Shown here piece after piece: positions 1 to 8,317 of a stretch of DNA of 64,000 bases. The stretch covers positions 27,902 to 91,901 of the forward strand of contig CAKKQC010000060.1 of the NCBI GenBank assembly GCA_919901855.1. The letters are read 5' to 3'. Position 1 is the stretch's first letter, and every line of letters begins with the position of its first letter. The translations under genes and the position numbers were made by a program. This stretch comes from a bacterium. GTDB taxonomy: Bacteria; Oederibacteriota; CAKKQC01. The notes under the pieces were generated by a model that had not been told where the DNA came from, ran no database searches, and was given only the letters and a program-made list of their open reading frames with translations.

Positions 1-1
1 C

Positions 2-1477
2 AAGTCCGAAGGCGTCATCCCCCGCGCCGAGTTCACGGACCCCCTGGGCAAGATCACGGTCAAGCCCGGCGACGAGATCTACGTCTATCTCGAGCGCAAG
101 GAAGGCTTCGACGGGGAAGTCCGGATCTCCTTCGCGAAAGCCGAGCGCATGCGGACCTGGGAGAAGGTGCTCGAGGCGTTCGAGAAGCAGACGCCGATCG
201 ACGCGACCCTTCTCCGGCGCGTGAAGGGCGGGCTGATGGCGGACCTCGGCGGCGTCGAGGCTTTCCTCCCCGGCTCGCAGGTCGCGCTCAAGAGCGTGGC
301 GAACCTCGACCAGTTCATCGGGAAGACCTATCCCGTCCAGGTCCTCAAGCTGAACAAGCGGCGCTCGAACGTGGTCGTGTCGCGCCGGACCCTCCTCGAG
401 ACCCAGACCGCGAAGATGCGCGAGGAGCTCATGACCACGATCCAGCCCGGGGACCGGCGCAAGGGCGTCGTGAAGACTCTCACGGCGTACGGCGCGTTCG
501 TGGACCTCGGCGGCGTGGACGGCCTCCTGCACATCACGGACATGAGCTGGGGCCGGCTCGCGCATCCCTCCCAGATCCTGAAGGCGGAGCAGGAGATCGA
601 GGTCGTGATCCTCGCCGTGGATCGCGAGAAGGGCAAGGTCTCGCTGGGCCTGAAGCAGAAGAACCCCGATCCGTGGACGGTCGTGGAGCAGAATTACCAG
701 GCGGGCCAGGTGTACTCGGGGACGGTTACGTCGCTCGCCGAGTACGGCGCCTTTGTCCAGCTCGAGGAGGGCGTCGAGGGCCTCGTACACGTCTCCGAGC
801 TCGCGTGGGGCCACAAGATCAAGTCCGCCTCCGAGGTCGTCCAGCCGGGCCAGTCGGTGAAGATCAAGCTCCTGAGCCTCGACCCCAAGGCCAAGCGCGT
901 TTCGCTCTCGCTGCGGCAGGCCGAGTCCGACCCGTGGAGCCTGGTCGCCGACCGCTATCCCGTGGGGGCGCGTGTCCAGGGCCTCGTGCGCGGACTCGCG
1001 GACTTCGGGGCCTTCGTCGAGGTCGAGGAGGGCGTCGAGGGTCTCGTGCACATCTCGGACCTGGCATGGTCCCGGAAGGTCAAGCACCCGTCGTCCCTGC
1101 TCAAGAAGGGCGACAAGGTGGATGTGGTCGTGCTCGGCTCCGACAAGGCGGCGCGCCGCCTCTCGCTGGGCATGAAGCAGCTCCAGGCGGACCCGTGGAA
1201 CCTGGTGCAGACGACCTACCGCGTCGGCCAGGAGGTCAAGGCGACGATCACGAACGTCACGAGCTTCGGCGCGTTCGCCGCGCTGGACGACGTCATCGAG
1301 GGACTGATCCCGCTGGCGCACCTGTCCGCCAAGACCTTCAAGAAGCCGGAGGAGGTCGTGCAGCCGGGCCAGGAGGTCATGGTCAAGGTGACCAAGATCC
1401 AGCCGCAGGCGCACAAGATCGCCCTCTCCATCCGGCTGGCCAGCCAGGATTCCCTGCCCGCCCCTGCGGCGGAATGA
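2..1477 (+). CDS. rpsA: 30S ribosomal protein S1, 5' end outside the window
   Basis: Ribosomal protein S1 binds mRNA and helps load it on the 30S subunit. The reading frame is open from the first bases of the window, so the N-terminus is missing and about 491 residues remain. Repeated S1 (OB-fold) motifs are visible, with cores starting near nt 224, 455, 713, 971 and 1235. Several show the signature GAFV followed by EGLVH[IV]S and end in a DPW linker. An incomplete further repeat lies at the window start. The repeat number and order fit bacterial S1 rather than a single-domain RNA-binding protein. The next gene starts 35 bp downstream. Confidence 0.95.
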   Translation, partial: KSEGVIPRAEFTDPLGKITVKPGDEIYVYLERKEGFDGEVRISFAKAERMRTWEKVLEAFEKQTPIDATLLRRVKGGLMADLGGVEAFLPGSQVALKSVANLDQFIGKTYPVQVLKLNKRRSNVVVSRRTLLETQTAKMREELMTTIQPGDRRKGVVKTLTAYGAFVDLGGVDGLLHITDMSWGRLAHPSQILKAEQEIEVVILAVDREKGKVSLGLKQKNPDPWTVVEQNYQAGQVYSGTVTSLAEYGAFVQLEEGVEGLVHVSELAWGHKIKSASEVVQPGQSVKIKLLSLDPKAKRVSLSLRQAESDPWSLVADRYPVGARVQGLVRGLADFGAFVEVEEGVEGLVHISDLAWSRKVKHPSSLLKKGDKVDVVVLGSDKAARRLSLGMKQLQADPWNLVQTTYRVGQEVKATITNVTSFGAFAALDDVIEGLIPLAHLSAKTFKKPEEVVQPGQEVMVKVTKIQPQAHKIALSIRLASQDSLPAPAAE

Positions 1478-1512
1478 CCGGCCGGGCGGTTCCGCCGGAA
1501 CGGACCTGACCC

Positions 1513-2541
1513 ATGGCTCCCACTTTCATCGCGTTCGCCTCCGCCCTCGTGCTGGCTCTCGCCCTCACGCCCCTCGCCCGCCGGATCGCCTTCCGCACCG
1601 GCGTCATTGACCGGCCTGATCGCGGGCTGAAGCGCCACCGGGCTCCCGTGCCGTACCTGGGAGGCGTCGCGATCTTCCTCGCGGTGATCGTGACGGTGGT
1701 GGCCGTGAAGCTGGCGGACGGGGAGGGGCCGCTCGCGCTCCGCATCCGGGGCGTCGTCGGCCTCCTGGCGGGGGCGGGCATCGTCTTCCTCCTCGGGCTC
1801 TGGGACGACGTATCGCCGCTTCGCCCCAAGGTCAAGCTCGCGATCCAGGCCGTCGCCGCCCTCGTGCCCATCTCGCTCGGCGTCCACATCAAGTTCGTCG
1901 ATAATCCCTGGGTAGCCATGCCCCTGACGCTCGTGTGGATGGTCGGGATCACGAACGCGTTCAACCTCCTCGACATCATGGACGGGCTGGCGGCCGGCGT
2001 CGCGTGTGTGGCCTCCCTGTGGTTCTGGGTCATCTCGGCCCAGCACGGCCGGTTCAACGACGCCCTCACCGCCGCCGCGCTCGCGGGCGCGACCCTGGGT
2101 TTCCTGAACTACAACCGCGCTCCGGCCCGGATCTTCATGGGGGATGCGGGCGCGCTCTTCCTCGGGTTTCTCCTTTCCGCGGTCGCCATCGGGCAGGGCT
2201 ACTCGATGAACACGAACCTCGGCGTGATCGCGCCGCTCCTCGTCCTCGGGGTTCCGATCTTCGAGACCCTGTTCGTCATGGCCGTGCGGCGCCAGCAGGG
2301 CAAGCCCGTGATGATGGGGTCGCCCGACCACGTGCCCCTGCGGCTCGTGAAGATCGGTTACACGCGCGAGCGCGCGGTCGTGGTGCTGTGGGTGGTCGGC
2401 GCGCTCCTCGGCGCGCTCGCGTGGTTCGTAGTGCAGGCGAACTGGGAGCGCGCGCTGCTGGTCTCGGGCGTCGTCGTGATGGCCGCCATGTCCGCGGCCG
2501 TACGTCTCGCGTCGGTGCGGATGGAGGAGACCCGGCGGTGA
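1513..2541 (+). CDS. Undecaprenyl-phosphate sugar-1-phosphate transferase (WecA/TagO/MraY-like family)
   Basis: This polytopic inner-membrane enzyme would transfer a UDP-N-acetylhexosamine phosphate to undecaprenyl phosphate, the first step of a lipid-linked polysaccharide. Family motifs are in order over 342 residues: the Mg-binding DD pair at 98-99 (LGLWDDV), the FNLLDIMDG motif at 150-158, FMGDAG at 208-213, and the cytoplasmic His motif DHVPLRL near 272-278. Hydrophobic segments fill the spaces between them. The ATG start gives a normal-length family member. The stop codon overlaps the GTG of the next gene (GTGA), so the two are translationally coupled at the head of a polysaccharide operon. 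The exact sugar donor cannot be read from sequence. Confidence 0.9.
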   Translation: MAPTFIAFASALVLALALTPLARRIAFRTGVIDRPDRGLKRHRAPVPYLGGVAIFLAVIVTVVAVKLADGEGPLALRIRGVVGLLAGAGIVFLLGLWDDVSPLRPKVKLAIQAVAALVPISLGVHIKFVDNPWVAMPLTLVWMVGITNAFNLLDIMDGLAAGVACVASLWFWVISAQHGRFNDALTAAALAGATLGFLNYNRAPARIFMGDAGALFLGFLLSAVAIGQGYSMNTNLGVIAPLLVLGVPIFETLFVMAVRRQQGKPVMMGSPDHVPLRLVKIGYTRERAVVVLWVVGALLGALAWFVVQANWERALLVSGVVVMAAMSAAVRLASVRMEETRR

Positions 2542-3869
2542 CGGTCCTCGTCGCCGGCGCCGGGCTCGCGGGGCTCTCGGCGGCGCTTTCCCTCGGGCGC
2601 CGGGCGCGCGTGTTCGAGCGCGAGGCGCGCGTCGGAGGGACCTGCCGGACCGAGATCGCGGGCCGGTTCACCGTGGACCACGCGGGGCACTACCTGCATT
2701 TCCGGGACGCCGAAATCAGGCGCCTCGTGCACCGGATGCTGGGCCGGAATCTCATGAGCGCGCCCCGGGATTCGTGGGTGCACCTGAAGGGACTCGACAC
2801 GCCCTACCCGTTCCAGGCGAACACGTTCGGCCACGATGCGAAGCTCATCCGCGAGTGCGTCATGGGCTACGCGCGCGCGCGCGACGCCGCGCGGCCGGGG
2901 AAGCCGGGCGAGACCTACGAGGACTGGATCCGGCGGACGTGGGGGCCGGGGTTCCTGCGGCACTTCATGAAGCCGTTCAACGAGAAGCAGTTCCATATCC
3001 GGCTGGCCCAGCTCCTGCCCCTGCAGGGCGGCCGGTTCCTGCCGAAGCCCGATCCCCACGAGATCGTGCGCGGAGCGCTCGCCCGGCGGCACATCAGCTC
3101 CGGGTACAACGCGATGCTCGAGCATCCGCGGCACGGCGGGATCGAGGTCCTGCCGCTCGCGTTCGCGCGCGCCCTCGCCCGGTCGGTCAAGACCGGCTCT
3201 CCGCTGCGGCGCATCCATTGGCGTTCGCGCGTGGCCGAGTTCGCGGGGGCCGGGCCCCAGCCGTACGGCGTCCTGGTCTCCAGCCTGCCGCTGCCCGAGC
3301 TCCTGGGACGGCTCGACCCCCTCCCGCCGGCGATGGCTCGGGCCCGTTCGAGCCTTCGCTCGGTGGGCGTCCTCTGCCTGCACTACCTCGTCCGGGGGCC
3401 GCACGAGCGCACGAAGCACTGGATCTACGTTCCGGAACGGAGGTTCTCGTTCTTCCGCGTCGGGTTCCCGGCCAACATCAACCACGCCGACGCCCCGCCG
3501 GGGGCCGGGATCATCTCCGCGGAGATGTCCTACGCCTCCGGCCGCCGGCCGGGGATCGGGGCGGCGCTCGCGCGCGCGCGCCTGGGCCTGCGCGACCTGG
3601 GCGTGCTGGGCCGCGGATGCCGGATCGTGCGCGAGATCGCGGTGGACATCCCCTGCGGCTATGTCGTCTTCGACCGCGCGTATCCGCAGGCGCGCGGGGC
3701 GGCCCTGCGCTGGCTGGCGGCCCGGAACATCCTCTCGATCGGACGCTACGGGAGCTGGGTCTACGGGGGGATGGAGGACGCCATGCGCGAGGGCCTGGAC
3801 ACCGGCCGGCTGGTCGCCGCTTACGGCGAGCGCGCGGGGGCGCGGTTCCGGGTGGAGGACCTGCGATGA
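2538..3869 (+). CDS. FAD-dependent amine-oxidase/UDP-galactopyranose-mutase-like protein
   Basis: The 443-residue protein starts at a GTG overlapping the upstream stop, and residues 2-15 form a Rossmann FAD-binding loop (VLVAGAGLAGLS) followed by the acidic end of strand 2 (FERE). The GGTC segment just after is typical of the protoporphyrinogen-oxidase/UDP-galactopyranose-mutase clan. A central motif KPFNEKQF recalls the NEK motif of such flavoproteins. Family members in polysaccharide clusters act on sugar nucleotides or lipid-linked sugars, but the substrate here is unknown. The gene overlaps the next one by four bases (ATGA) and sits between a sugar-phosphate transferase and a sugar epimerase, which favours a carbohydrate role over haem synthesis. 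Confidence 0.75.
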   Translation: MTVLVAGAGLAGLSAALSLGRRARVFEREARVGGTCRTEIAGRFTVDHAGHYLHFRDAEIRRLVHRMLGRNLMSAPRDSWVHLKGLDTPYPFQANTFGHDAKLIRECVMGYARARDAARPGKPGETYEDWIRRTWGPGFLRHFMKPFNEKQFHIRLAQLLPLQGGRFLPKPDPHEIVRGALARRHISSGYNAMLEHPRHGGIEVLPLAFARALARSVKTGSPLRRIHWRSRVAEFAGAGPQPYGVLVSSLPLPELLGRLDPLPPAMARARSSLRSVGVLCLHYLVRGPHERTKHWIYVPERRFSFFRVGFPANINHADAPPGAGIISAEMSYASGRRPGIGAALARARLGLRDLGVLGRGCRIVREIAVDIPCGYVVFDRAYPQARGAALRWLAARNILSIGRYGSWVYGGMEDAMREGLDTGRLVAAYGERAGARFRVEDLR

Positions 3870-4810
3870 AGGTGCTCGTGACGGGTGTCGCCGGATTCAT
3901 CGGATCGACACTGGCCGAGCGCCTGCTCGACGCGGGCCACGAGGTGGTCGGCATCGACTGCTTCACCCCGTACTACTCCCGCGCCCTCAAGGAAGCCAAC
4001 ATGTCCGGTTTCATCGAGAGCCCGCGGTTCCAGTTCCACGAGGCCGATCTGCGGTCCGCGGAGATCGCGCCGCTCCTCAACGGTATCGAGGTGGTCGTCC
4101 ACCTCGCGGGCCAGCCCGGGGTGCGCGGAAGTTTCGGTCCGGATTTCGCGCTCTACGCCGAGCACAACATCCTGGCCACGCACCGCCTCCTCGAGGCGTC
4201 GCGGATGGTCCGCCTCTTTGTCTTCGCGTCCTCGGCGTCAGTGTACGGATCGGTTCCGGTGCCCATGCGCGAGGACGGCCCGGTGCGGCCGGTTTCGCCG
4301 TACGGGGTGACGAAGCTGGCAGCCGAGCAGCTCTGCCTCCAGTACGCGGCCCAGGGACTCGTGCCGGCGATGGCGTTCCGCTTCTTCTCCGTCTACGGCC
4401 CCAGGCAGCGCCCGGACATGGCGTTCCCCCGGCTGATCCGGACCGTCCTCGACCGCGATGAGTTCACGATTCTGGGCACGGGCGACCAGCAGAGGGATTT
4501 CACCTACGTGGGCGACGTCGTGGACGCGCTCGTGGCCGCGCTCGCGAAGGGGAAGGGGGGCCTCCTCCTCAACCTCGGCGGCGGCCACAAGGTCAGCCTC
4601 AACCACACGATCGCCATCGTCGAGCGGCTGGCTGGGCTGAAGGCGAAGATCGCACGCTTGCCGGCGGCCGCGGGAGACATGGAGGTGACCGAAGCCGATG
4701 CCACGCGCCTCAGGGCCGAGCTCGGTTTTGCGCCCAAGACGTCCATCGAGGACGGACTGGCCAACGAGGTCGAGTGGGTCCGCGCCAACCTCAAGCTCCT
4801 GCGGTCCTGA
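3866..4810 (+). CDS. NAD-dependent nucleotide-sugar epimerase/dehydratase (extended SDR)
   Basis: This 314-residue protein belongs to the extended short-chain dehydrogenase family that epimerises or dehydrates nucleotide sugars. It has the NAD-binding G-x-x-G-x-x-G motif at residues 7-13 (GVAGFIG), a conserved HLAGQPGVR segment near 79-87, Ser residues around 122-124, and the catalytic YxxxK pair Y146 and K150. RFFSVYGPRQRPDM is typical of UDP-glucuronate or UDP-glucose 4-epimerases. The ATG lies in an ATGA overlap with the preceding gene. A UDP-glucuronate 4-epimerase or GalE-like activity is the best guess. The residues that set substrate choice were not resolved. Confidence 0.88.
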   Translation: MKVLVTGVAGFIGSTLAERLLDAGHEVVGIDCFTPYYSRALKEANMSGFIESPRFQFHEADLRSAEIAPLLNGIEVVVHLAGQPGVRGSFGPDFALYAEHNILATHRLLEASRMVRLFVFASSASVYGSVPVPMREDGPVRPVSPYGVTKLAAEQLCLQYAAQGLVPAMAFRFFSVYGPRQRPDMAFPRLIRTVLDRDEFTILGTGDQQRDFTYVGDVVDALVAALAKGKGGLLLNLGGGHKVSLNHTIAIVERLAGLKAKIARLPAAAGDMEVTEADATRLRAELGFAPKTSIEDGLANEVEWVRANLKLLRS

Positions 4811-4818
4811 ACGCGCGA

Positions 4819-6000
4819 ATGGCCGGCCGGCGGCTCAACATCGAGCACCTGATCACGAAGCTCGAGCTGGGGGGCGCGCAGCAGAACACGCTCTACTGCG
4901 TGGCGCACCACGATCGGCGGAAGTACCGGGTAAGCCTGGCGGCGGGATGCGGAGGAGTGCTCGACGCCGAAGCGCGCCGGATCCCGGACGCGCGGGTCCA
5001 CTGGTTCCCGTCCCTGCACCGCGAGATCCGGCCCGCGGACGACCTGGCTTTCGTGCTCAGGTACCGGGATCACCTGCATAGGGAGGACGTGGATATCCTT
5101 CACACGCACTCGTCGAAGGCGGGAATCCTCGGCCGGATCGCCGCGGGTTGGGCGGGCGTTCCCGTCGTGATCCACACCGTTCATGGCTGGGGATTCAACG
5201 ACTTCCAGCGGGCGCCCGTGCGCGCGCTGTACGTCGGGCTGGAGCGGCTCGTGGCACCGCGGACGGACCTGCTGATCGCCGTGAGCCGGGAGAACGTGGA
5301 CCGGGGACTCAAAGCCGGAATCGGCCGCCGGAACCAGTACCGCGTGATCCGGAGCGGGATCGAGCCGGGGGAGTTCGCCCGGGCGAAGCGGGGTCGGATC
5401 GCGGTTCGCCGCACCCTCGGCATTCCGCCCTCGGCGAACCTGGTGATCACGGTGGGCAACTTCAAGCCCCAGAAGGCGCCGCTGGACTTCGTCCGGGCCG
5501 CGGCTGTCGTCGCCCGCGCCGTGCCGGACGCATGGTTCCTCATGTGCGGCGACGGGGAGCTCAAGGCGGCCGCCCGGGAACTGGGCAACAAGCTGGGAAT
5601 CGGGGATCGTCTCGTGATCCCGGGCTGGCGGCGCGACATCCCGGATCTCCTGCACGCGTCCGACGTCTTCGCGCTCTCGTCCCTCTTCGAGGGGCTCCCG
5701 CGGTCGGTTCTGCAGGCCGCGGTCGCCGGCCTTCCCGTGGTCGCGACCGCCGTGAACGGGACGCCCGAAGCCGTCCGGGACGGCGTTACGGGCTGGCTCG
5801 TTCCGGCGCAGCGGCCGGATGCGATGGCGGCGCGGCTCGTGGGGCTCCTGCGGTCTCCGGCGCGGGCGCGCCGGATGGGCCGCGCCGGCGCCAAGCTCAT
5901 CGGCAGCGAGTTCTCGATCCGGACCATGCTCAAACAGATCGAACATGCCTACGCCGACCTCGCGGAGCGCAAGCATTTGGGGACATCCTTCGGAGTATAA
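4819..6000 (+). CDS. Glycosyltransferase family 4 (GT-B)
   Basis: This is a 393-residue GT-B retaining glycosyltransferase. An N-terminal KLELGGAQ motif is typical of GT4 enzymes that build capsule or O-antigen. The middle carries the HTHSSKAGILGR segment and the domain-linking GNFKPQKAP. Near the C-terminus the donor-binding motif SLFEGLPRSVLQAA has the family's E-x7-E spacing partner. The ATG at 4819, 8 bp after the preceding stop, was chosen because the frame upstream of it lies inside the epimerase gene. It is part of the polysaccharide operon. The transferred sugar is unknown. Confidence 0.88.
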   Translation: MAGRRLNIEHLITKLELGGAQQNTLYCVAHHDRRKYRVSLAAGCGGVLDAEARRIPDARVHWFPSLHREIRPADDLAFVLRYRDHLHREDVDILHTHSSKAGILGRIAAGWAGVPVVIHTVHGWGFNDFQRAPVRALYVGLERLVAPRTDLLIAVSRENVDRGLKAGIGRRNQYRVIRSGIEPGEFARAKRGRIAVRRTLGIPPSANLVITVGNFKPQKAPLDFVRAAAVVARAVPDAWFLMCGDGELKAAARELGNKLGIGDRLVIPGWRRDIPDLLHASDVFALSSLFEGLPRSVLQAAVAGLPVVATAVNGTPEAVRDGVTGWLVPAQRPDAMAARLVGLLRSPARARRMGRAGAKLIGSEFSIRTMLKQIEHAYADLAERKHLGTSFGV

Positions 6001-6001
6001 T
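5996..6001 (+). promoter_or_regulatory. Perfect -10 element six bases before the antitoxin start
   Basis: A consensus TATAAT lies at 5996-6001, overlapping the stop codon of the glycosyltransferase, with exactly six bases before the ATG at 6008. No convincing -35 is seen. Transcription from this -10 would begin at or next to the A of the ATG, so the toxin-antitoxin pair would have its own leaderless promoter inside the polysaccharide operon. Confidence 0.55.
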
Positions 6002-6007
6002 TCGGGC

Positions 6008-6217
6008 ATGAGCCCTGAAGAGGTCCGCGTCGAGGAGCTGATCACCAGGATCCGGGCCCTGCCCGCCGAGCGTCGCGAGGCGGTGGAACGGTTCGTCATC
6101 GGTCTCACTGAAGCCGCCGATGACCGTGACGCCGTGCGAGGCATGGGACGGCTGGCGGAATCGGCGTTCGCGCGTATATGGGACAATCCGGCCGATGCCG
6201 CCTACGATCGAGTTTGA
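6008..6217 (+). CDS. Antitoxin of a MazF-type toxin-antitoxin pair
   Basis: This 69-residue protein ends in WDNPADAAYDRV. A C-terminal tail of this kind (W-D-N-x-x-D-x-x-Y-D) is common in small antitoxins of VapB/DUF2281 character, where it binds the partner toxin. The N-terminal half (ELITRIRALPAERREAVERF) is a predicted helix typical of the same proteins. The gene overlaps the downstream MazF-like toxin by 23 bases in another frame, the usual antitoxin-first order. Its start is preceded by a TATAAT. No clear ribbon-helix-helix or AbrB DNA-binding motif could be recognised, so autoregulation is assumed only by analogy. Confidence 0.7.
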   Translation: MSPEEVRVEELITRIRALPAERREAVERFVIGLTEAADDRDAVRGMGRLAESAFARIWDNPADAAYDRV

Positions 6218-6542
6218 GTTCGGCGACATCGTTCTGGTCCCCTTTCCCTTCACGGACCAGCGGAGCTCGAAGCGCCGTCCCGCGGCCGTTGTCAGCACAT
6301 CGCGGTACAACCAGGGAAGTCCCGGCGTCATCCTGATGGCTGTCACGAGTCAGCCGGGAACGGGCGGCTTGGGTGCGCCAATCAGCGGATGGCAGGAAGC
6401 CGGCCTTGTTGCCCCATCAACGCTGAAGCCCGTGATTGCGACCGTCGAAAGGACGCTGGTCATCAGGAAGCTCGGAAGACTTCCCGAAGCGGATCGCACC
6501 TCATTGTCCGGTCTGCTCTCGAATATCCTGGGCTCCTCGTAA
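6195..6542 (+). CDS. MazF/PemK-family endoribonuclease toxin
   Basis: The 115-residue product has the hallmark N-terminus of the MazF/PemK family (GDIVLVPFPFTD, then KRRPAAVVS), which forms the SH3-like barrel and contributes active-site residues. The family's TVERTLVIRKLGRL segment follows at the C-terminal half. Members cleave mRNA at short sequences and are held inactive by the antitoxin encoded just upstream. The ATG at 6195 lies inside the antitoxin gene. The pair sits between a glycosyltransferase and an O-antigen ligase, so it is an accessory insert in an otherwise continuous polysaccharide operon. Confidence 0.85.
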   Translation: MPPTIEFEFGDIVLVPFPFTDQRSSKRRPAAVVSTSRYNQGSPGVILMAVTSQPGTGGLGAPISGWQEAGLVAPSTLKPVIATVERTLVIRKLGRLPEADRTSLSGLLSNILGSS

Positions 6543-6553
6543 CATCACGGCTC

Positions 6554-8317
6554 ATGCGGGTGACTGATCGTGCGGGTTGGGGGTACGTCGCCCTTTTTTT
6601 AGCCGCGTATCTCTGGCCGCAGGCGGGGGCGGGGGAATGGGCGGTGAAGAGCCGGGTCTTCGCCGCTGTCCTGGCGGGACTCGGCGGCTATGCAGTTCTG
6701 CGCGGACGAGCGAGCCGTGGGCTGGCGTGGCCGTGGCTCGGGCTGGCTGGCTGGCTCGCGGCCACGGTCCTGTGGTCGCTGGACGGACCGCGATCGATCG
6801 TGCAGGTTCTCGCGATCGCGGGTGCCGCCGCGATCGTGCTCTTCCGGTGGCCGGTCGTGTCCGCGCGGATGGCCGCGCGGGCCACGCTCGGCCTTGCGGT
6901 GGCCGACTCGCTGTTGGCGTTAATGCAGCGGGCTGCGCTTCCCCCGGGGACGGGTCTGCGCGTGGCAGGAAGCTTCGTGAACGCGAATCATCACGCCGCG
7001 CTCGCCTGCGCGGGCGTGGGGGTGGCGGCGGCATGGGTGGTGACTATGCGGGGACGGGCGAGGTGGTGGGCCGTAGCCGCTCTCGTGCTCCTGGTGGGTG
7101 ATGTCCTGACGGGCGGATCCCGGGCAGGTCTGCTCGCGCTCGCAGTGATCGTGGTCCTCGCCCGCCGGTGGCGACCGCGCGGGTTCCGTTGGGCTGGTTG
7201 GGCGGTCGTGTTCGTGGCGATCATCGTGGCGGTCGCGAGCCCCAACGGGGCGGTGCGACGCCTTGCGGCACAGGCTAAGGGCGGGGAGCCCAGGGCGTTC
7301 GCGCGGGCCGGGATGTGGGACGCCTCCTTGAGAATGATCAGGCACTCTCCGATGGGCGGGATCGGGCCGGGCGGCTTCGTCGAAGCGTGGCCGGGATTCC
7401 GGGCGCGGGAGTTCGCCATGTTCGTGACCGACTACGCGCACAGCGAGATCATGCAGGTGGCAGTCGAGCTTGGGCTCATCGGGCTGGGGCTCGCGATCTG
7501 GGGGTTCGCGTGCTGGTGGCGGATCGCGTCGCGGTTCAGCATGGCCGATCCCGACCGGTACGCGGCGGGGGCGGCGCTCGCGGCTTTCGCGATATTCGCG
7601 CTGGTGGATTTCCCGCTCCACGTTCCCGTGCTCGCCTTGCTGGTCGTCTTCCTGGCCTCGTCGCTGGCGATGTCCCGGAAAGCCATTCCCACCCCGTCCG
7701 CGGTGCCTGCCCGGCCTGTGGCGATGGCGGCGGCCACCGTCGGGCTCGTCGCGGTCTGGCTCGCCTGCGGGGCGTCGGCGGATCTCGCGTATCTCGACGG
7801 CGCCCGCCGGGTCGCGGGGGGCGATCTGGCGGGAGCCCGGGCCCGGTTTGACCTCGCGCTGGCAGCCGAGCCGGCGCACCCGCTTGCGCTCGAGGCCGAG
7901 GCGGAACTCGACCTCACGGGGCCGCTGACGCCCGGCCGCCTCGACCGCGTGCGCCGGCTGCGGCCCGTCTGGGTGGCGCCCCTCTCCACGGCCTTCGACC
8001 GCTCCCTCGCGCTGGGGGATTCCGCGGGCGCGCGCCGGGCGCGGGCGGAGACGGTCGCGGTCGATCCGTGGGGACTGACGGGTGAGCTCATGGATGTCAC
8101 GCTGGCTATGAAGGCGGGGAGTCTCGAGTTCGCCGCCCGGCGGATCGCCGAGATCGCGACCCGGTGGCCGGGGGTCTTCGACGTGGAACTGCTGCGGGCG
8201 GACGTCGCCACGGCGAGGGGACGTCCGGCCGAGGCGCGCGGTATCCTACGGGAGATGGATCGAAGGTTCCCGGGATCGGCCGCCGTCCGCGACCGGCTGG
8301 CGAAGGTGGCGCGATGA
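6554..8317 (+). CDS. O-antigen ligase/polymerase-like membrane protein (Wzy_C) with a C-terminal TPR-like region
   Basis: The 587-residue protein has about ten hydrophobic segments in its first 430 residues and the O-antigen-ligase signature: a periplasmic loop with GGIGPGGF and then DYAHSEIMQVAVELG leading into a membrane helix. WaaL and Wzy enzymes of this family join or polymerise lipid-linked glycans at the periplasmic face. The last 130 or so residues are soluble and Ala/Arg-rich with paired helices resembling tetratricopeptide repeats, seen in some PglL/WaaL relatives. The ATG at 6554 is 11 bp after the toxin stop. The gene overlaps the next by four bases. A protein O-glycosyltransferase role is an alternative. 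Confidence 0.82.
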   Translation: MRVTDRAGWGYVALFLAAYLWPQAGAGEWAVKSRVFAAVLAGLGGYAVLRGRASRGLAWPWLGLAGWLAATVLWSLDGPRSIVQVLAIAGAAAIVLFRWPVVSARMAARATLGLAVADSLLALMQRAALPPGTGLRVAGSFVNANHHAALACAGVGVAAAWVVTMRGRARWWAVAALVLLVGDVLTGGSRAGLLALAVIVVLARRWRPRGFRWAGWAVVFVAIIVAVASPNGAVRRLAAQAKGGEPRAFARAGMWDASLRMIRHSPMGGIGPGGFVEAWPGFRAREFAMFVTDYAHSEIMQVAVELGLIGLGLAIWGFACWWRIASRFSMADPDRYAAGAALAAFAIFALVDFPLHVPVLALLVVFLASSLAMSRKAIPTPSAVPARPVAMAAATVGLVAVWLACGASADLAYLDGARRVAGGDLAGARARFDLALAAEPAHPLALEAEAELDLTGPLTPGRLDRVRRLRPVWVAPLSTAFDRSLALGDSAGARRARAETVAVDPWGLTGELMDVTLAMKAGSLEFAARRIAEIATRWPGVFDVELLRADVATARGRPAEARGILREMDRRFPGSAAVRDRLAKVAR

